64,000 bases of DNA from Rusavskia elegans (Eukaryota > Ascomycota > Lecanoromycetes > Teloschistales > Teloschistaceae). The notes below the pieces were generated by a model that worked only from the letters and a program-made list of their open reading frames with translations, did no database searches and was not told the DNA's origin. The position numbers and the translations under genes are program-made. Positions 10,835-23,384 of this stretch are shown one piece after another; positions within the stretch are counted from its first letter, which is position 1, and each line of letters starts with the position of its first letter. The DNA is taken from NCBI GenBank assembly GCA_011316305.1, contig SAUG01000018.1, positions 224,970 to 288,969 on the forward strand, read 5' to 3'.

Positions 10835-10838
10835 GATA

Positions 10839-10866
10839 GGAAAGAGAGAAAGAAAGAAAGAAAGAA
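10839..10866 (+). repeat. GAAA microsatellite
   Basis: A short purine run of GAAA/GAGA units lies just after the stop of the monooxygenase pseudogene. Confidence 0.85.
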
Positions 10867-11547
10867 GCGCGGATTCGCCAAGTGGAGAATCACTGAAGGC
10901 ACTATAAGGGTCAGATAGATAGTCGTGTACGTATAAATTGGTATAACAAACACCCAAGAGCTGTTCTCCAAGTACGCTCCTTATCTGTGGAGCTCACCGA
11001 CGACTCTTGGTAAGGTAAAGCCGACTCTGCTCCACAGGCGGACGCCGGTGATAGTGATCACAAGGCCTATCTTGTGGGAGAGCATTGCGTCGAAGATTCG
11101 CAGCAATTCGCGTATATCGCCCCTAACAAGGCTTCTCTAGCATCATTGAACTTCGCTTGTAGCCTGGCAATCTTTCTTCAGTTGTTTAGCTAAGCTTTTC
11201 GACATGCGCGCCCGGAGACACTGCCTCAGCCTATTAACTTGACAGCGATGACCTGACGAAGCGCCTCGATGATGAAGATTGCTTTAAAAGGCGTATGGCG
11301 CAGGATGTTCAATTCCAAAACGCTTGCGCCAATTCGACGGTTAGTACTACATCGAAGTGTTTGGTCTTGCTCTACCTGCAATGCCTTGATCTCTGATGGT
11401 GCTCTGTACACCGTAGAAACTGGATTAACAACCCTCCGTAATACACGAGCAAGAGTGACCGTGCTGGCGACGTATCCCACGGCTTCCGCCTTTTCATACC
11501 GTATAATTATCTGGTGTGTGTAACATTCACTTCCTCTATTTACTACT
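10867..11547. other. No supported gene; faint STAND-like N-terminal reading on minus strand
   Basis: On the minus strand, 11480-11226 reads ASTVTLARVLRRVVNPVSTV, then YRAPSEIKALQVEQ. This resembles the N-terminal helical domain of fungal NACHT/ankyrin-type proteins (a xxAPxEIKxLxxEL pattern). The similarity is short, and nothing downstream confirms it. The rest of the stretch holds nothing I can support. Confidence 0.25.
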
Positions 11548-12355
11548 TCAGCATATGCCGCGCTTGGGGAAATGATCGTGAGGGTTAAGCTGGGCGGAGT
11601 AGACCATGCAATATGAGGACTCGGTAGCGAAATGCCTGATATATATCTGAGCTTCGAGCGTTGCTGTCAGTCTCCTGTAGCTATCCACAGAAGCAGAGAG
11701 ATCAATCGATTCCTTTCTGCTAGAAACGCTAGAACAGTAGGCAGCGATATGAGCATGTCGCGAAGCCTCTAAATACAGGTTGCCGATTGGCAAAGAGTGA
11801 AGGGTTCTTCCAGGGTCAAGGTGTGTACTGTGAATTCTGATTTCAATGACTTCTCGCCATCGGACCGAACGAACACCACCTTGGAGCCGAAACTGGTGTG
11901 GATAATGTTAATTGCCTTGCGAAAGACGTCAGTTGCTTCACCCTTTCGTCGATGTGTAAAGACCAAATGAAAGTCCTCTTCAGAACATGCGAAGTGGGAG
12001 AGCCACTCTTATTTATCCAGAGCAGGATCGAACTGCATTAGATCGTAGTGATTCGAAGGAAAGGCTTGTCAAATGATTTCATCTTCACTGGTGAGCGAGA
12101 GACGATGCGATGTGCCAATTCACTGCTGTTCCTGATTTGACGGCTGCGAATGCTGCTGGTTTGTCTGTGATAGTCTCAGTATTATCCTCTGCCAAATAAT
12201 GACCGCCATGACGTGTAACGAAAAACAGGGTTTTACCGCCAGAGCCCGCAGTACGTCCCAAGGATGAACCTCGATCTTCTGGATGTGGGTTGCGTTCGCA
12301 ACGCTGATGGTATCATAGATGAAGTCCATAAGCTTGGAATAGGATTCGTTCTGTT
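11548..12355 (-). mobile_element. Old Copia element, left part (gag piece and integrase piece)
   Basis: Minus strand. 12355-12190 reads NESYSKLMDFIYDT...THIQKIEVHPWDVLRAL, a gag segment that continues exactly from the gag start at 21656-21398 once the 9-kb insert and one target-site copy are removed. 11966-11800 reads RRKGEATDVFRKAINIIH and VVFVRSDGEKSLKSEF, the catalytic-core region of a Copia integrase (…RSDxGxEF…). Between them much of gag, protease and integrase N-terminus is missing. After the core the frame degrades. The element is only lightly RIP-mutated, unlike the element inserted in it. No LTR could be delimited on this side. Confidence 0.7.
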
Positions 12356-12490
12356 TGTTAAAAGGAATCCTTGATCAATAAAGCTATCTAGGGGGCAGAG
12401 CGCCTATTTATATACAGGAGTAGGTAGCTGGTACCTAAACCTACCTAGAAGGTAGTTAGAGTATAACGAGTTCGCTATTAGCTTATAATA
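12356..12490 (-). repeat. LTR of E1 (3' LTR in element orientation)
   Basis: 135 bp, matching 21258-21392. It begins TGTTAAAAGG; its inner end is RIP-altered (GCTTATAATA versus GGCTCACAACA in the other copy). The outer half keeps CpA and TpG dinucleotides. Confidence 0.85.
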
Positions 12491-14906
12491 TTCCCTTTAA
12501 TTAGAATACTTTATACCTGAATCCTAGACTTATTCTAGCCCGAGTTCCTTAATAAATTTTATAAACGCCTTCCCTATAAATAGTTTTATAAAACTATCGG
12601 CGGCTTCGTCTTTAGTAGATATAAATTATAGTTTAATTTTATTTTCTATAACTTTTTTCCGAATAAAGTAGTACTAAATTTTAATATACTTAGTTCTACT
12701 ATAGTATATTAGATTTTCGGTAAAAATAATAGTACTTTTATTATTAGCTTAGATAGTTATTTACTAAAACCTATTATTAAATCCGAATTTATTAAAAAGG
12801 CGGCGTATTTAAAAGACTTTATTAACTACTTTAAAAGCTACTATATATTCTACTTTATAGCTAGAAAAAAAATTATATTCTATTATTTAGAGTTCTAGCT
12901 AATTACCGCTCTACCGAGTTTATAGAAGTAGCTTCTAGTAGATTTTTTATTATTATCGCGTACCTAATTAGTATCTATATAGCCTAAAAGATCTTTTATT
13001 CGATAAATAAATTCTAAATCTAGCTACTTTTTAAAATACCTAAAGATTTATTATATAATAGTCTAGTAGGTATCTATAGGATTAGCCGAAAACTATAAAA
13101 TTTATAAAACTATAAAAGCGATATCCGGGCGGGTATTTAATATGAAATATATAAAGGACCCGATAGTAGATTAGTACTACTATTTTTATATATCTAGCGC
13201 TTCGAATTTAAGGGGTATAAATTCTAGGATAAAGTTTAAATCTATTAATATTAAACTACTATTAAAACTTAGTATATTAAAATCTTTAAAGATTTTCTAG
13301 AAGTAGGTTTTCTAGTTAAATTTAATAATTCTATTTAAGCGGTTATAGATAACTTTAAAGCTAAAGTAATAGGTAACTAGGCCGAAATCTAATATCTAGA
13401 AACGTTCTAATAGCTTCTATTTAAAAGTTATAATTACAGGCTTATTAGCGCCGAAAAGTAAAAGGTCGTTAATATAGATAGCGATATAGATACTAGTCTT
13501 TTTATTATAATAAATACTTAGATTTTTAGAAATAGCTATATATTCTAGTAATATTAGGAAATCCGTAAAAGTTTTAAATTAGATATAGAGTATTTATTTT
13601 AGATTATAGAAGACTTTATTTAATTTAAATACTATATTAGGCTACTCGAATCTAGTAGATATTTTAATATAGACTTTATTATCTAGGTTTCTATAGAGGA
13701 AGGCGGTTTTAATATCTATTTATTCGATTTTCTAGTTATTCCGGACGGCTATAGCGAATAGGGTTTTATAGATTATTAGTTTAACTACTATAGCGAAGGT
13801 TTCGTTAAAATTAATTCTATAATATTACTCGAAACTTCGGATAACCTAGCGAGCTTTATAGTAGATAATTTTCTTTCTAAAACTACGCTTTAGCTTATAG
13901 ATCTATTTACTACCGAAAATTCTCTAGTATATAGACCTAATAATAAACTTCTAGGTTTTATTATTATTAAATAATTTAAATTCTTCGATTATTCTAGAAT
14001 CCTATATAGATATTTAAGCGGAGGCTTTAGCTTTTTTATAGCTAGTAGGCTCTATAGGATTTAAATCGATAGGATTACTAAAAATTTCTTCGGCGAGGGT
14101 TTAATAGGCTTCGATACTAGTAAGGAGAATAGAGATTAATATTACTAGGTCTCTATCTTGGTTTTTAAGGCGGAAGATAGCTATTTAGATATCGACTAAA
14201 ATATAGTAAAGTTCAGGGTTTTACTAATAATCTATAAATAATATTTAATAATATAGAATCTATAACCGGGTCCTTTTATTTATAGTTTTATTATAGTTAG
14301 AGTCCTTTTCTAGAGACCTTTTCTAACTATAATAGGATAGGTTTCGGGGGTTATTTACTAGTAATCTTCTAGGGGTTCTATCTAATATAGGTACTTTATA
14401 GTTAATACTAATATCTAGAATAATTCTTTTATTAAAGCGGTAGTTATCTTTATAGAATCTAATATCGCGAATAAGCTCTACTTTCTTTTTAATTAGGTTA
14501 AATATTCGATATTAATTCGTTCTACTATAGCCTAAGAGTATATATTTTTTTGCTTAATTATTAAATTTCTTAAAAGTATTATAGTTAGTTATTTTATAGC
14601 TAGTACTACCGACGACCTAAAAGTAACTAAAGTCTAGTTTAAATTTATTTTAGGTTTCGAACGGGATAATTCCTTTAAAAGTATTTATTAGTAATCTATT
14701 TAAAAGATATACTTTTATATAGACTATTTTAGGCTATAAGTTAATATTTAGATTAATATCTTTAAAAAGTACTTTTATACCGTCCTAGATTATTAATATA
14801 GAACGTTTAGTAAACCCGTTCTATTCGGGGTTATAGAGTACTATCGGTTTATATTTAATACTATAAACTTTAGTAATACCTTCTATAATTTTAGATATAA
14901 ATTCCC

Positions 14907-15316
14907 TATTACGTCCGCGACTCTATAGAGGTTCTATAAAGGGATTAGTCAGGCAAGCGAGCCTAATTATCTATAGCCGCCTATAGCCGATATAGCCGCC
15001 TTTCTAGATAGGACTTTTAATAGACAGCTACCTGTCGGCCTTTATAGCTACTTTTACTATATATATCGTTTATTACTCCTATAGATAGTTTCTTTTAATA
15101 GTCGTTAATATAATTATTAAATATGTTTCTACTATTCTCTTTTTAACTATTTCGTAACAAAGATACCTTATAATATCGTAACCGTACTTCTATAGCTATA
15201 TAGGATTAATTATAATAATCTATACTAGAATTCCCTTACTATTTAATAGCTCGGACTACGTCTATAGCTATAGCTAGGCTCGAATATAACGCCTTTTAAT
15301 ATATAAGGACGTTATA
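14907..15316 (+). repeat. Left LTR of E2 copy a
   Basis: 410 bp, same length as all other LTR copies of this family in the window. Contains the motif TATAGCCG repeated three times near its start. Confidence 0.85.
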
Positions 15317-17852
15317 CTTTAATAACTTACTATATTAGTCTCGTTATCTCGATCTATAGATCGAAGCGATACTATTAAAATAGTAATACTAAATATTTAT
15401 AAAGGAAATAAAGGATCCTTAAAGCTATAAATTATTTAGATAAATATCTATTTTAAATTATATACGAACTAGTTTCCGAATAAAATAGTTAAAGTTTTAT
15501 TTATAATATTATATCTAAATAGGGCTGCCTTTAATTAGGTATAGCCTCGAATAGAAGATTATTTCGATAACCTAGAAAGATAGAAAGAAAATAAAATATT
15601 ATAGATCTTCTATACCTTCGGTAATCTTATTACGGCTATAAAAGAAGCCTTCGGAAATAATAATAAGGATAGAATAATAGAAAGGAAACTAATAGTTCTA
15701 AAGTAGTAGAAGTTAATAGCTATCTATATTATTTAGTTTAGAATATTAGTTTATAAAATAGATTAGAAAGACTTAGTTTTAAAAGCTTACTTCTATAAAG
15801 GATTCTAGATAAAAGTTAAAAAAGCTATAGTAATAATTAAAAAACTAGATTTATTAGTAGATCTAATTAAATTTATAATAAAGATTAATACTAAATAGTA
15901 TAAAATATATTTAGATAAATAGGCGTTTAGTAAAATAGGACCCGCTAAAAAAAAGCCTAAAAGAAATCTAATAAAGCTCGATACTACTAAAACTAAAAGA
16001 TCGAGAACTAAAGTTTATTACTTATATAGAAAAATAGAATACCTTAAAAGAAATTATCTAACTAAAAAGGTAACTAAAGTAATTAAATACTTTTTTAAAA
16101 TAATAAAAAAACTATTCTATAAATATATAGTAAAAAGCTGGTTAGCCTATTATAATAATATTTACTCTATCTATTTATCGGATAAAGTAGGAATAGGATA
16201 TTACTCTAAAAAACTAAAAAAAGCGTAGAAAATAAAGCTAATAATTAATTTTAAATTATATAAAACCGAAAAACCCCTTATAGTAGCGCTTAAAATTAAA
16301 ATCGGAAGTTAATAAATAATAGTCCTTATAAATAGAAAGGAAAATAATAAAATTATAAAAGGATTTTATAATAAGATTAAAGGATATCTCTATAAATAAA
16401 TAATAAAAGATAATAGAATCCCCGATATCGAAATTAAAATAAAGAATAGATTAATTAAAATAATAAGCTTTACTATTATCGAAAGTTAAAAGAGTTATAT
16501 TATTTTAGGAAATAAATAGAAAGAATCGATTTTAAAAAAACTAATAGAAAAAAGTACTATAGATAAGAAAATAGAACTATAGATAATATATTTACTAGCC
16601 TATAAAAACCTTTTATATAAAGAAATAGACGTTTTTTTAGTAATAAATTATAATAATATTATAGAATTAGATAAAAGCTTTAAAAAAGGCGGAGAAGTTT
16701 AGGATATAAAAATTTAGAAAGAATATTACTATCTTTTTTAATAACTTACTAAAAAATATAATAAGAATAGAAAAATAATCTAATAGCTTTAGATAAACTA
16801 TATTAGGAAAATATACTAGAATATAGTTAAAACTATAGATAAAATCGAATACTATAAACTAAACTAAATAAATTAGAATAAAAGAATACCGGATCCGGTA
16901 TTTAGTATATAATCTAGAAATAAAGAGTTCGATTAGTATCTATCCTCGTTATTATAGAATAAAATAGTTACTAAAGAATAAAATTTAGTAGAACTATTAG
17001 AGGAACCGGAAATAACTTATAATATAAATATATAAACTAGTTACGAAACTAAGAATAGAAAAGCCTTTAACTAGACTTTTTTTAGATACCTACGCTTTCT
17101 ATAGATTAAGAGAAATTAAAATCTCTTAAAAATTAATCTAGATTATCCGAACCTAAACTAGGTATTAATTTAATAGAAGCTTTTTATACGGCTAGTATAA
17201 AACTAATAGAAGAGTAAAATATAACCGGATTATTAAATTTATTAAGCCGAAATAATACGCGTTACTTCTAAATAATAAAATTATTTTTACGTTTATCTAA
17301 AACGCGATAATAAGTAATAAAATATTTTTATTTACTAAAAAGTCGGCGGAAATCCGATTCCTAAATTAAGCGCTTATTACGAATTTCCTTTTCGGAATTA
17401 AAAAAGGATTCGATATAATAATAAGCCTTAGAATATTTATTAAAAATACTAGCGATATTAGAATAAAGTTTATTTTTTTTATCTTTAAAACGCTTCTCTA
17501 TAAAGGTTAGCGAAATAAAAAAAATAAAGAATTAATATATAGGTAGTATTAGATATTAGAAGATTATATAATTTCTAAACCCGAGTATATTTACTATAAG
17601 TATTACTACTAACCTCGATTTTATATTTTTTTTAAAGGATTATAGGTATATAGAAAATAAGGAAAAGATATTATAACTCCTTTTAATTAAATACGACGAA
17701 AGGATTTTAAGCGATTTCCTCGTTGAAAACGTATAGTAAATATATTAAGAGATAGAATAGAGAAAGAAAGAAAAGAAAAAAAGGAAATATACTCTTTTTA
17801 TACCCCGTAGAAGGAATTATACGCTAGGTAAAAAGCGATATAAAGGGGGCCG

Positions 17853-18262
17853 TATTACGTCCGCGACTCTATAGAGGTTCTATAGAGGGATTAGTTAGGT
17901 AAACGAGCCTAATTATCTATAGCCGCTTATAGCCGATATAGCCGCCCTTCTAGATAGGACTTTTAGTAGATAACTACCTATCGGTTTTTATAGCTATTAT
18001 TACTATATATATCGCTTATTATTTCTATAGATAGTTTCTCTCGTTAGTCGTTAATATAATTATTAAATATATTTCTACTATTCTTTTTTTAATTACTTTA
18101 TAATAAAAATACTTTATAATATTATAACCGTACCTCTACGGCTATATAGAATTAGTTTTAATAATCTATACTAGGACTCCCTTACTATTTAGTAGCTCGG
18201 ACTACGTCTACGGCTATAGCTAGGCTCGAGCGTAACGCCCTTTGATATACAGGGACGTTACA
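17853..18262 (+). repeat. Right LTR of E2 copy a
   Basis: 410 bp, paired with 14907-15316. Its outer end is less RIP-altered (ends GACGTTACA), and it is followed by the CTCCC target-site copy. Confidence 0.85.
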
Positions 18263-21257
18263 CTCCCTTCTATTATTAGAGTACTAACGTTTAATCTTTA
18301 AGCCGATTGCAATTTCTATAAACTATATCCAGTCCCTAATAGCGCTAGAGATATCTAACTTCTATTTTAAAAATATAGTCTAGTATATTCTAGTTACCTT
18401 ATTTAAAAATAGTACGAAGTAGTATTCTCTTTTTACTAAATCTAGATAAAAGCCGCTAATATCTATATAAATTCGATTTAAGCGTTTAATATAGTATTTA
18501 AAATAATTAGTAAAGTTTCGGCAGGTCTATTTAGCTAGAGTATATTTTTTATAGAATTTAAAAGTACCCGAGAAGTTAAAACCTTCGGAAATTTATAGGA
18601 TCCGCTATAGATAGACTTTAGATAGATAACCTAGGCGTCGATAAACTATATTAATATTAATTTTTAGTCATTATTCGGATTATAAACTTTTATATATATA
18701 GGTCTCTTCGATATAATTCCGTCTTTTTTTTAGAACAGGAGTTATATAGTAGATACTAGTAGTAGTACCGGAAGGAACCTTATTAATCTAAAGGATAAAG
18801 CGGTATAGATTAGTAATATAGAAACTAATACTCTATATAACGATTTTACCGATAGCTTTATAGATAATCCAGGCTTCTATTATATCGAATATTAAATAGT
18901 AGCCTTTTAAATTAAAGACTTTAATAAATAGAAAGATAAAAGGAAGCGCTATATAGTATAGTATATTTAAGACCTATATAGTTTAATAATAGCTTTCTAT
19001 AGAGATTTTAATATAGAAGATACTTTACTACCTAATAATAGTAGAACCTTCGAAACCTTTAACGAAGATTAGCTATTCTAAGTCTTCGAGGTATTTAAAG
19101 ATTCCTCTATAGCCGCTAATATAATAGGCGATTCTAGAATTAAAATAGTAATAGTAGCCCTCGCGCTAGTATAAATCGGCGAGGTACTTTTTAATATTCT
19201 TTTCTTTAAGTTCGACTTCCGGGTACCGAGTAGTATTAGTAACTATAAACTCGATTTCTTCGATATCTAAAACGAACCTAATATTAGTAGAAATATTCTA
19301 AAGTTTATTTTTATCTTCTTTTTATTTTCTATTAACTTCGTTCGCTTTAGTAGATATAGCCTTTCGTTTTTTAATATATATAGGCGGTTCGGCGTTATTT
19401 AACTTCTAATATTCTTTTATAAAATACCCGAAGATTTTATAGAAATTATATTAAACTTCGGTTCGAGCTTTAGTAAATACTTTATATATTTTTTCTAACG
19501 CCGCCGATTTAGTATCTATATTAGTAATATTAGCGTAGATAGAAAATATTAACTAATAATTAAATAAAGTATAGCCGGGGAAATAGGACGTAGTTACTTT
19601 ATAAATAGAAATATAGAAGCTATAGACTTTAGTTTTAAATTCGACTTCGGCAGCTTTATTAATTAGGGTCTACTAGTCTATCTTATTACTAATAGTAATA
19701 AAATCCCGATTAAAAATAAGAAAACGCTCGGTAAAATTATTATATATATTAGTAAAATTATCGATAAAATAGAAGTTTATTTTCTATTTCCGAAATATAT
19801 AGTCTAGATAGATAGTTACTAGCTCGATATTATATCGGCGAAGTTTAGCGGTAAAGTTATAAATATCCTTTAAGATTTTAAAAGTAGTACCCCGAAGGGA
19901 TATATAAATTTCGGTAATATAAAAGCCGCCTTTTTAAATAAAATAACGCCTAAACTTTTCTATTATTTTAAAAGCTATAGGCAGATTATTAAGAGATTAA
20001 TAAGCTTTACGTTCGATACTACTAAAAATAAAGGCCCTAATAGTATTTTAGGCTTTATTCTATTTTCTAGTTTAGAGGTTCGCGGCTACTATATAGGTAC
20101 CGGTTACCTAAAAAAGATTTTTATTAGTAATAAGGAGTTTATAGTCTATAATCTAGATAGCTATTTTAATATTAGTAAACCAGGCCTAGAAATTATAGCT
20201 CCTCTTAAACTTATAGGTTTCTTTAAAGAGGCTAAAAGCTATAAATATAAAGGAGAAAATCGATACTTCGAAGTCTATCGCTAAAGTATAATAATAACGG
20301 TAATAATAAGATTTATTCTAGTACAATAAAGACTAGATAAAGGGATTTTAGTAATATAAAAAAGTAGTAGATAAATCTAATAAAAAGGACTTTTAGAATT
20401 CTATTAAAATAAATATACCTTTTTCTATAATTATAGCCCCTTTATTTCGAGCCTTTATACTAGCTATACTAGCTACGCCAGCCTCTAATATAAAAGCTTA
20501 TTTAACCGAGCTTCTAGCTTTAGATTTTCTAACTCCCGTATTTCGGATAATATTAGAGTCTAGGTTACTAGAAGACTCGTTTAACGTCTATTTATTCGTT
20601 ACTACTAGTTTACTAGAGGGCGGGAAAATAGTAGAAAAGGCTAGTTTAATCCGGTTTATCTATTTAATATCTAGAAAGAAGTCCGATAGTTTAATAGGAT
20701 AGGAAAATTTAGATTTTATAAAAATAGTATTTATAGCTTTATTACCTTTACCTATAATATAGGTAAGTTTTAGAAATAGATAGATTTAGAAGCTATTTAT
20801 AAAGGATTCTAATTAATATTAGTAGCGGATAAAATTACGATATTTATAGTAGATATCTAGCTAAAATTTAGAGATAATCTATTAATAAAGTACCTAGAAG
20901 TTTACTCTATAATTATTTATAATATAATAATATTAAAGTAAGGTTTTTCCTAATATCGTTAACGAAATATCGATATATTAGTTTTAATAAATAATAAATT
21001 ATAAATTCTATTTTAATTCTATATCCGATCTAACTATAATATATCTAGAGTTCGATAGGTCTAAATAATAAAGGCTTTAACTATAGATAAATCTAAACGG
21101 CGAAAAAGTTAAACTATAATATAGGTCTAGTCCGAAGGTTTTCTATAGAAGGTATTATATTATTAATACTCTTATAGGAAGCCTAGATCGATCAATTAAA
21201 TAGGAATAAATTAGAGCGTAAAGGTTAATAATTAGGTAAACTACCGGGCTTATAACT

Positions 21258-21392
21258 AATTAAAAGAAATCCTTAATTAATAAAGCTATCTAGGGAGTAG
21301 AGCGCCTATTTATATATAGGAGTAGGTAGCTAGTACCTAAACCTACCTGGAAGGTGGTTAGGGTATAACGAGTTCGCTATTGGCTCACAACA
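21258..21392 (-). repeat. LTR of E1 (5' LTR in element orientation)
   Basis: 135 bp, matching 12356-12490. It ends CTCACAACA directly before the CTGTT target-site copy. Confidence 0.85.
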
Positions 21393-21656
21393 CTGTTTTT
21401 CCTATTCCCTAAGCGTTGGCTTATATATCGTTTGAGCTACGTTGTAGCGAGCAACTGCGACGGCGGAGGGAGCCTCTGTCTCATCTTCTGCCACGAGTAG
21501 AATTGGCGGATAGGGTTTGAGTGCTCCAACGGGTTTGGTATCCTTGGTTAGATCGATAAAGTCCCAGACGCCCTGTGCTACCGCCTTACCTTTGACGATG
21601 GCCATCCAAGGATCCCAGTCCTTGGTAGTGAGGAGCTTGACTTCGCGCTTGCTCAT
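21393..21656 (-). mobile_element. Old Copia element, gag start
   Basis: Minus-strand gag begins with the ATG at 21656 (MSKREVKLLTTKDWDPWMAI). It contains GVWDFIDL, the segment typical of Copia Gag N-termini (xxWxxWKxxxxxxLxxxxLWDxI). It runs to a TAG (TGG in related codons) and then into the TSD, where E1 is inserted. Joining 21398 to 12355 restores the frame (…TLRE-stop-EKQNESYSKL…), so the two pieces were one gag gene. The leader upstream (21657 to about 22130) probably includes the element's 5' LTR, but I could not define its edges because the matching 3' LTR was not found. Confidence 0.7.
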
Positions 21657-22337
21657 CTTGATGACTCGATGGTTTGATGATGTAGAAGGATAAACCTGAA
21701 TGATGTATGAAGGAAGAAGAAACTCCGCTGGTGGAAGTAGGTCTTCTTGTATTCCCGATGTATTTTGGATGAGGGAGCGAATTTTTCTTGACGAGTTCCA
21801 ATTGCTACGGATTGAACTGTTCTGCAGGCGTAATTGCACAATGAATGATCGGTTGACTGGATAATTATATTAATGAATGATTTATCGCAGGTGTGCAAGA
21901 TCCGAGCTCATAGCTGTACGCAGTTAATGGAGTGCAAGTAGGCATGAGTTGGCCTCCTCTATGAAAATCTATCTGTGTGAATACTAAGGGGTATTTACAA
22001 GATGCCAAGGCTGGTTGGGTGGGCACTGGGCCTGTTAGGCAGAGTACCCGAGAGATCTTGATAGTGTTTCTATAACATCCCCAGCCCTGGAGGCTGACAT
22101 TGTCGAACCAATTCTTCTGGATAGCCACGGCTGTATTGAGCAGAACCTGCTGGTTTTATCTGGTGGAGGTATTTGTTGAGTCTTGCATCTCTATAGATTG
22201 CCCCTACCGACGGCGGCGTTATCGATAGATAAGCGTACTAAAACATCTCCCTCTATGAATAAGCCCACCCTATCCATAGATAAGCTTTATCCACCGGTGG
22301 TGTGCAACATGTATGATGATATGGAGCGATGTTTTCA
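21657..22337. other. Leader/LTR zone of the old Copia, then intergenic
   Basis: Balanced composition. The part up to about 22130 is presumably untranslated leader and LTR of the old Copia. From there to the stop of the arabinanase gene at 22338 is its 3' flank. No gene is seen. Confidence 0.4.
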
Positions 22338-23384
22338 TTAATCACCGTGCACAGACGGCCAGCCGCCCGAGAAGTCCAGCTTATTGACACCAAACTGCTT
22401 CTGGTCATCCGAATACCCGATACGCGTATCAACGTAGTGATAGTAGAGCACAAGACCAAGCTCAGGATCTCTGATGATACCCTGGCCACCAGGTCCATAG
22501 ACCCAGTCATGGGACTCGAGAACGGTGGTTCCGCCGCCCTGAAGGCAAGACTTGCCGCTCTTGTCAACCTTTTCCGCTGCTTGTCAGCACCGTCCTGACG
22601 TCGTCCCAGATTATCGATAACGACTCACAAAAGGCCCGGAAACCGAAGTCGACCGGCAAGCCTGGATCTTGTACTCATCCCCAGCAGCAGGCAAGCCCAA
22701 ATCATATCTACAGCAGATCCCCACACTGAAGAACAAATAATAGTAATCGCCATACCGGTACCCAAAGGCGGCCTCCTGCGCCTGAGGGGGTGTCGGTACG
22801 AATGCAATTTGGGTGGCCGAAGTGACTGCCTCCGCCATCTTTGTTGGTGCGGCGGTCATTTCAACCTGGAAGATATCCGACCAGAAAGATCCAAAGTTCA
22901 TGTACAGTTTTGCGTTGGCGGACTGCAGGTTCCCATCGATGGCATTGAATTTGCTGCCTGCGACGGATTCGACACCGGTACTGCCGAGGTCGGTCCAGGA
23001 GCCTACGTCCATGGTCGTTGAGGTTGCGACGCCAATGGCGGAGTCCTGGCTACCGAAGGACCCGACGGAGTAGTAGAGGTAGTAAGTTGACTCGACCTTG
23101 GCGACATCTGGAGCCCAGAGGTCTTGGTTGCCCATCTTGTTAATTTTGGAGCCGTTGGGGAGGGCGGCACCGTTGTAGGTCCATGGCCCTTGGATGGAGG
23201 GTGCAGTGTGGACTGCGACTTTGCCGCCTGTGCTGAAGCGGAAGTAAATACCATCGTCGCGGCGGACAAGGGATGGGTCGTGGGCGTTGGTGCAGATTCC
23301 GCTACATGACAGGGGTTTCGAGTAGACGTTTGGTATTCCTGATAAGACAAAGAGGGTAAGGAAAATCATTAAAACGGAATGCAT
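22338..23384 (-). CDS. GH43 endo-1,5-alpha-L-arabinanase, secreted (328 aa)
   Basis: The model is join(23384..22629, 22568..22338) on the minus strand. One 60-bp phase-0 intron has a GTGAGT donor, a GCTGAC branch point and an AAAAG acceptor. The signal peptide is [20 protein letters not shown]. The mature protein shows the five-bladed propeller motifs of GH43 subfamily 6. [20 protein letters not shown] carries the catalytic base Asp in HDPS. LWAPDV follows. FNAIDGNL holds the pKa-modulating Asp. [20 protein letters not shown] has the general acid Glu, followed by the paired CC of fungal members. The end ([10 protein letters not shown]...[10 protein letters not shown]) matches the family C-terminus. 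Length is normal for fungal arabinanases. The enzyme would cut alpha-1,5-arabinan of plant pectin outside the cell. It looks intact, one of the few intact enzyme genes here. Confidence 0.92.

Larger units (their letters stand above)
14907..18262 (+). mobile_element. Gypsy-type gag element (E2, copy a) inserted in E1 integrase
   Basis: 3356 bp with two 410-bp LTRs (14907-15316 and 17853-18262) beginning TATTACGTCC (ancestral TGTTACGTCC) and ending in GTTATA/GTTACA. The TSD is TTCCC (14902-14906) versus CTCCC (18263-18267), differing by one C-to-T change. A purine tract AAAGGGGG precedes the right LTR. The plus-strand interior (about 15.5-16.1 kb) reads as a Ty3/Gypsy Gag: a helical part with KEAFGNNNKDR, QFRILVYKID, then a knuckle where Cys have become Tyr (VYYLYRKIEYLKRNYLT). 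A retropepsin-like stretch may follow (near 16.3 kb). No reverse transcriptase or integrase fits in the 2.54-kb interior, so the element is probably non-autonomous. Four related LTR loci lie at 36.6-49.5 kb. Confidence 0.85.
12356..21392 (-). mobile_element. Copia-type LTR retrotransposon (E1), RIP-mutated, nested in older Copia
   Basis: It is flanked by a perfect 5-bp TSD, CTGTT at 12351-12355 and 21393-21397. Both ends carry related 135-bp LTRs. Orientation is minus: a purine tract (AAAGGGAA in minus sense) abuts the left LTR, and a primer-site-like GTTATAAGCCCGG abuts the right one. Minus-strand coding survives as a degenerate frame. Integrase zinc/catalytic region at about 18.6-18.27 kb continues beyond the E2 insert at 14.9 kb with a PEQNG-type motif. 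Reverse transcriptase at about 13.7-13.4 kb has a LNKxxYxLK motif and YINDLL in place of YVDDLL. Stops are mostly TAA/TAG at ancestral Gln/Trp codons, i.e. RIP. Removing the inner element leaves about 5.7 kb, normal for Copia. Confidence 0.85.
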
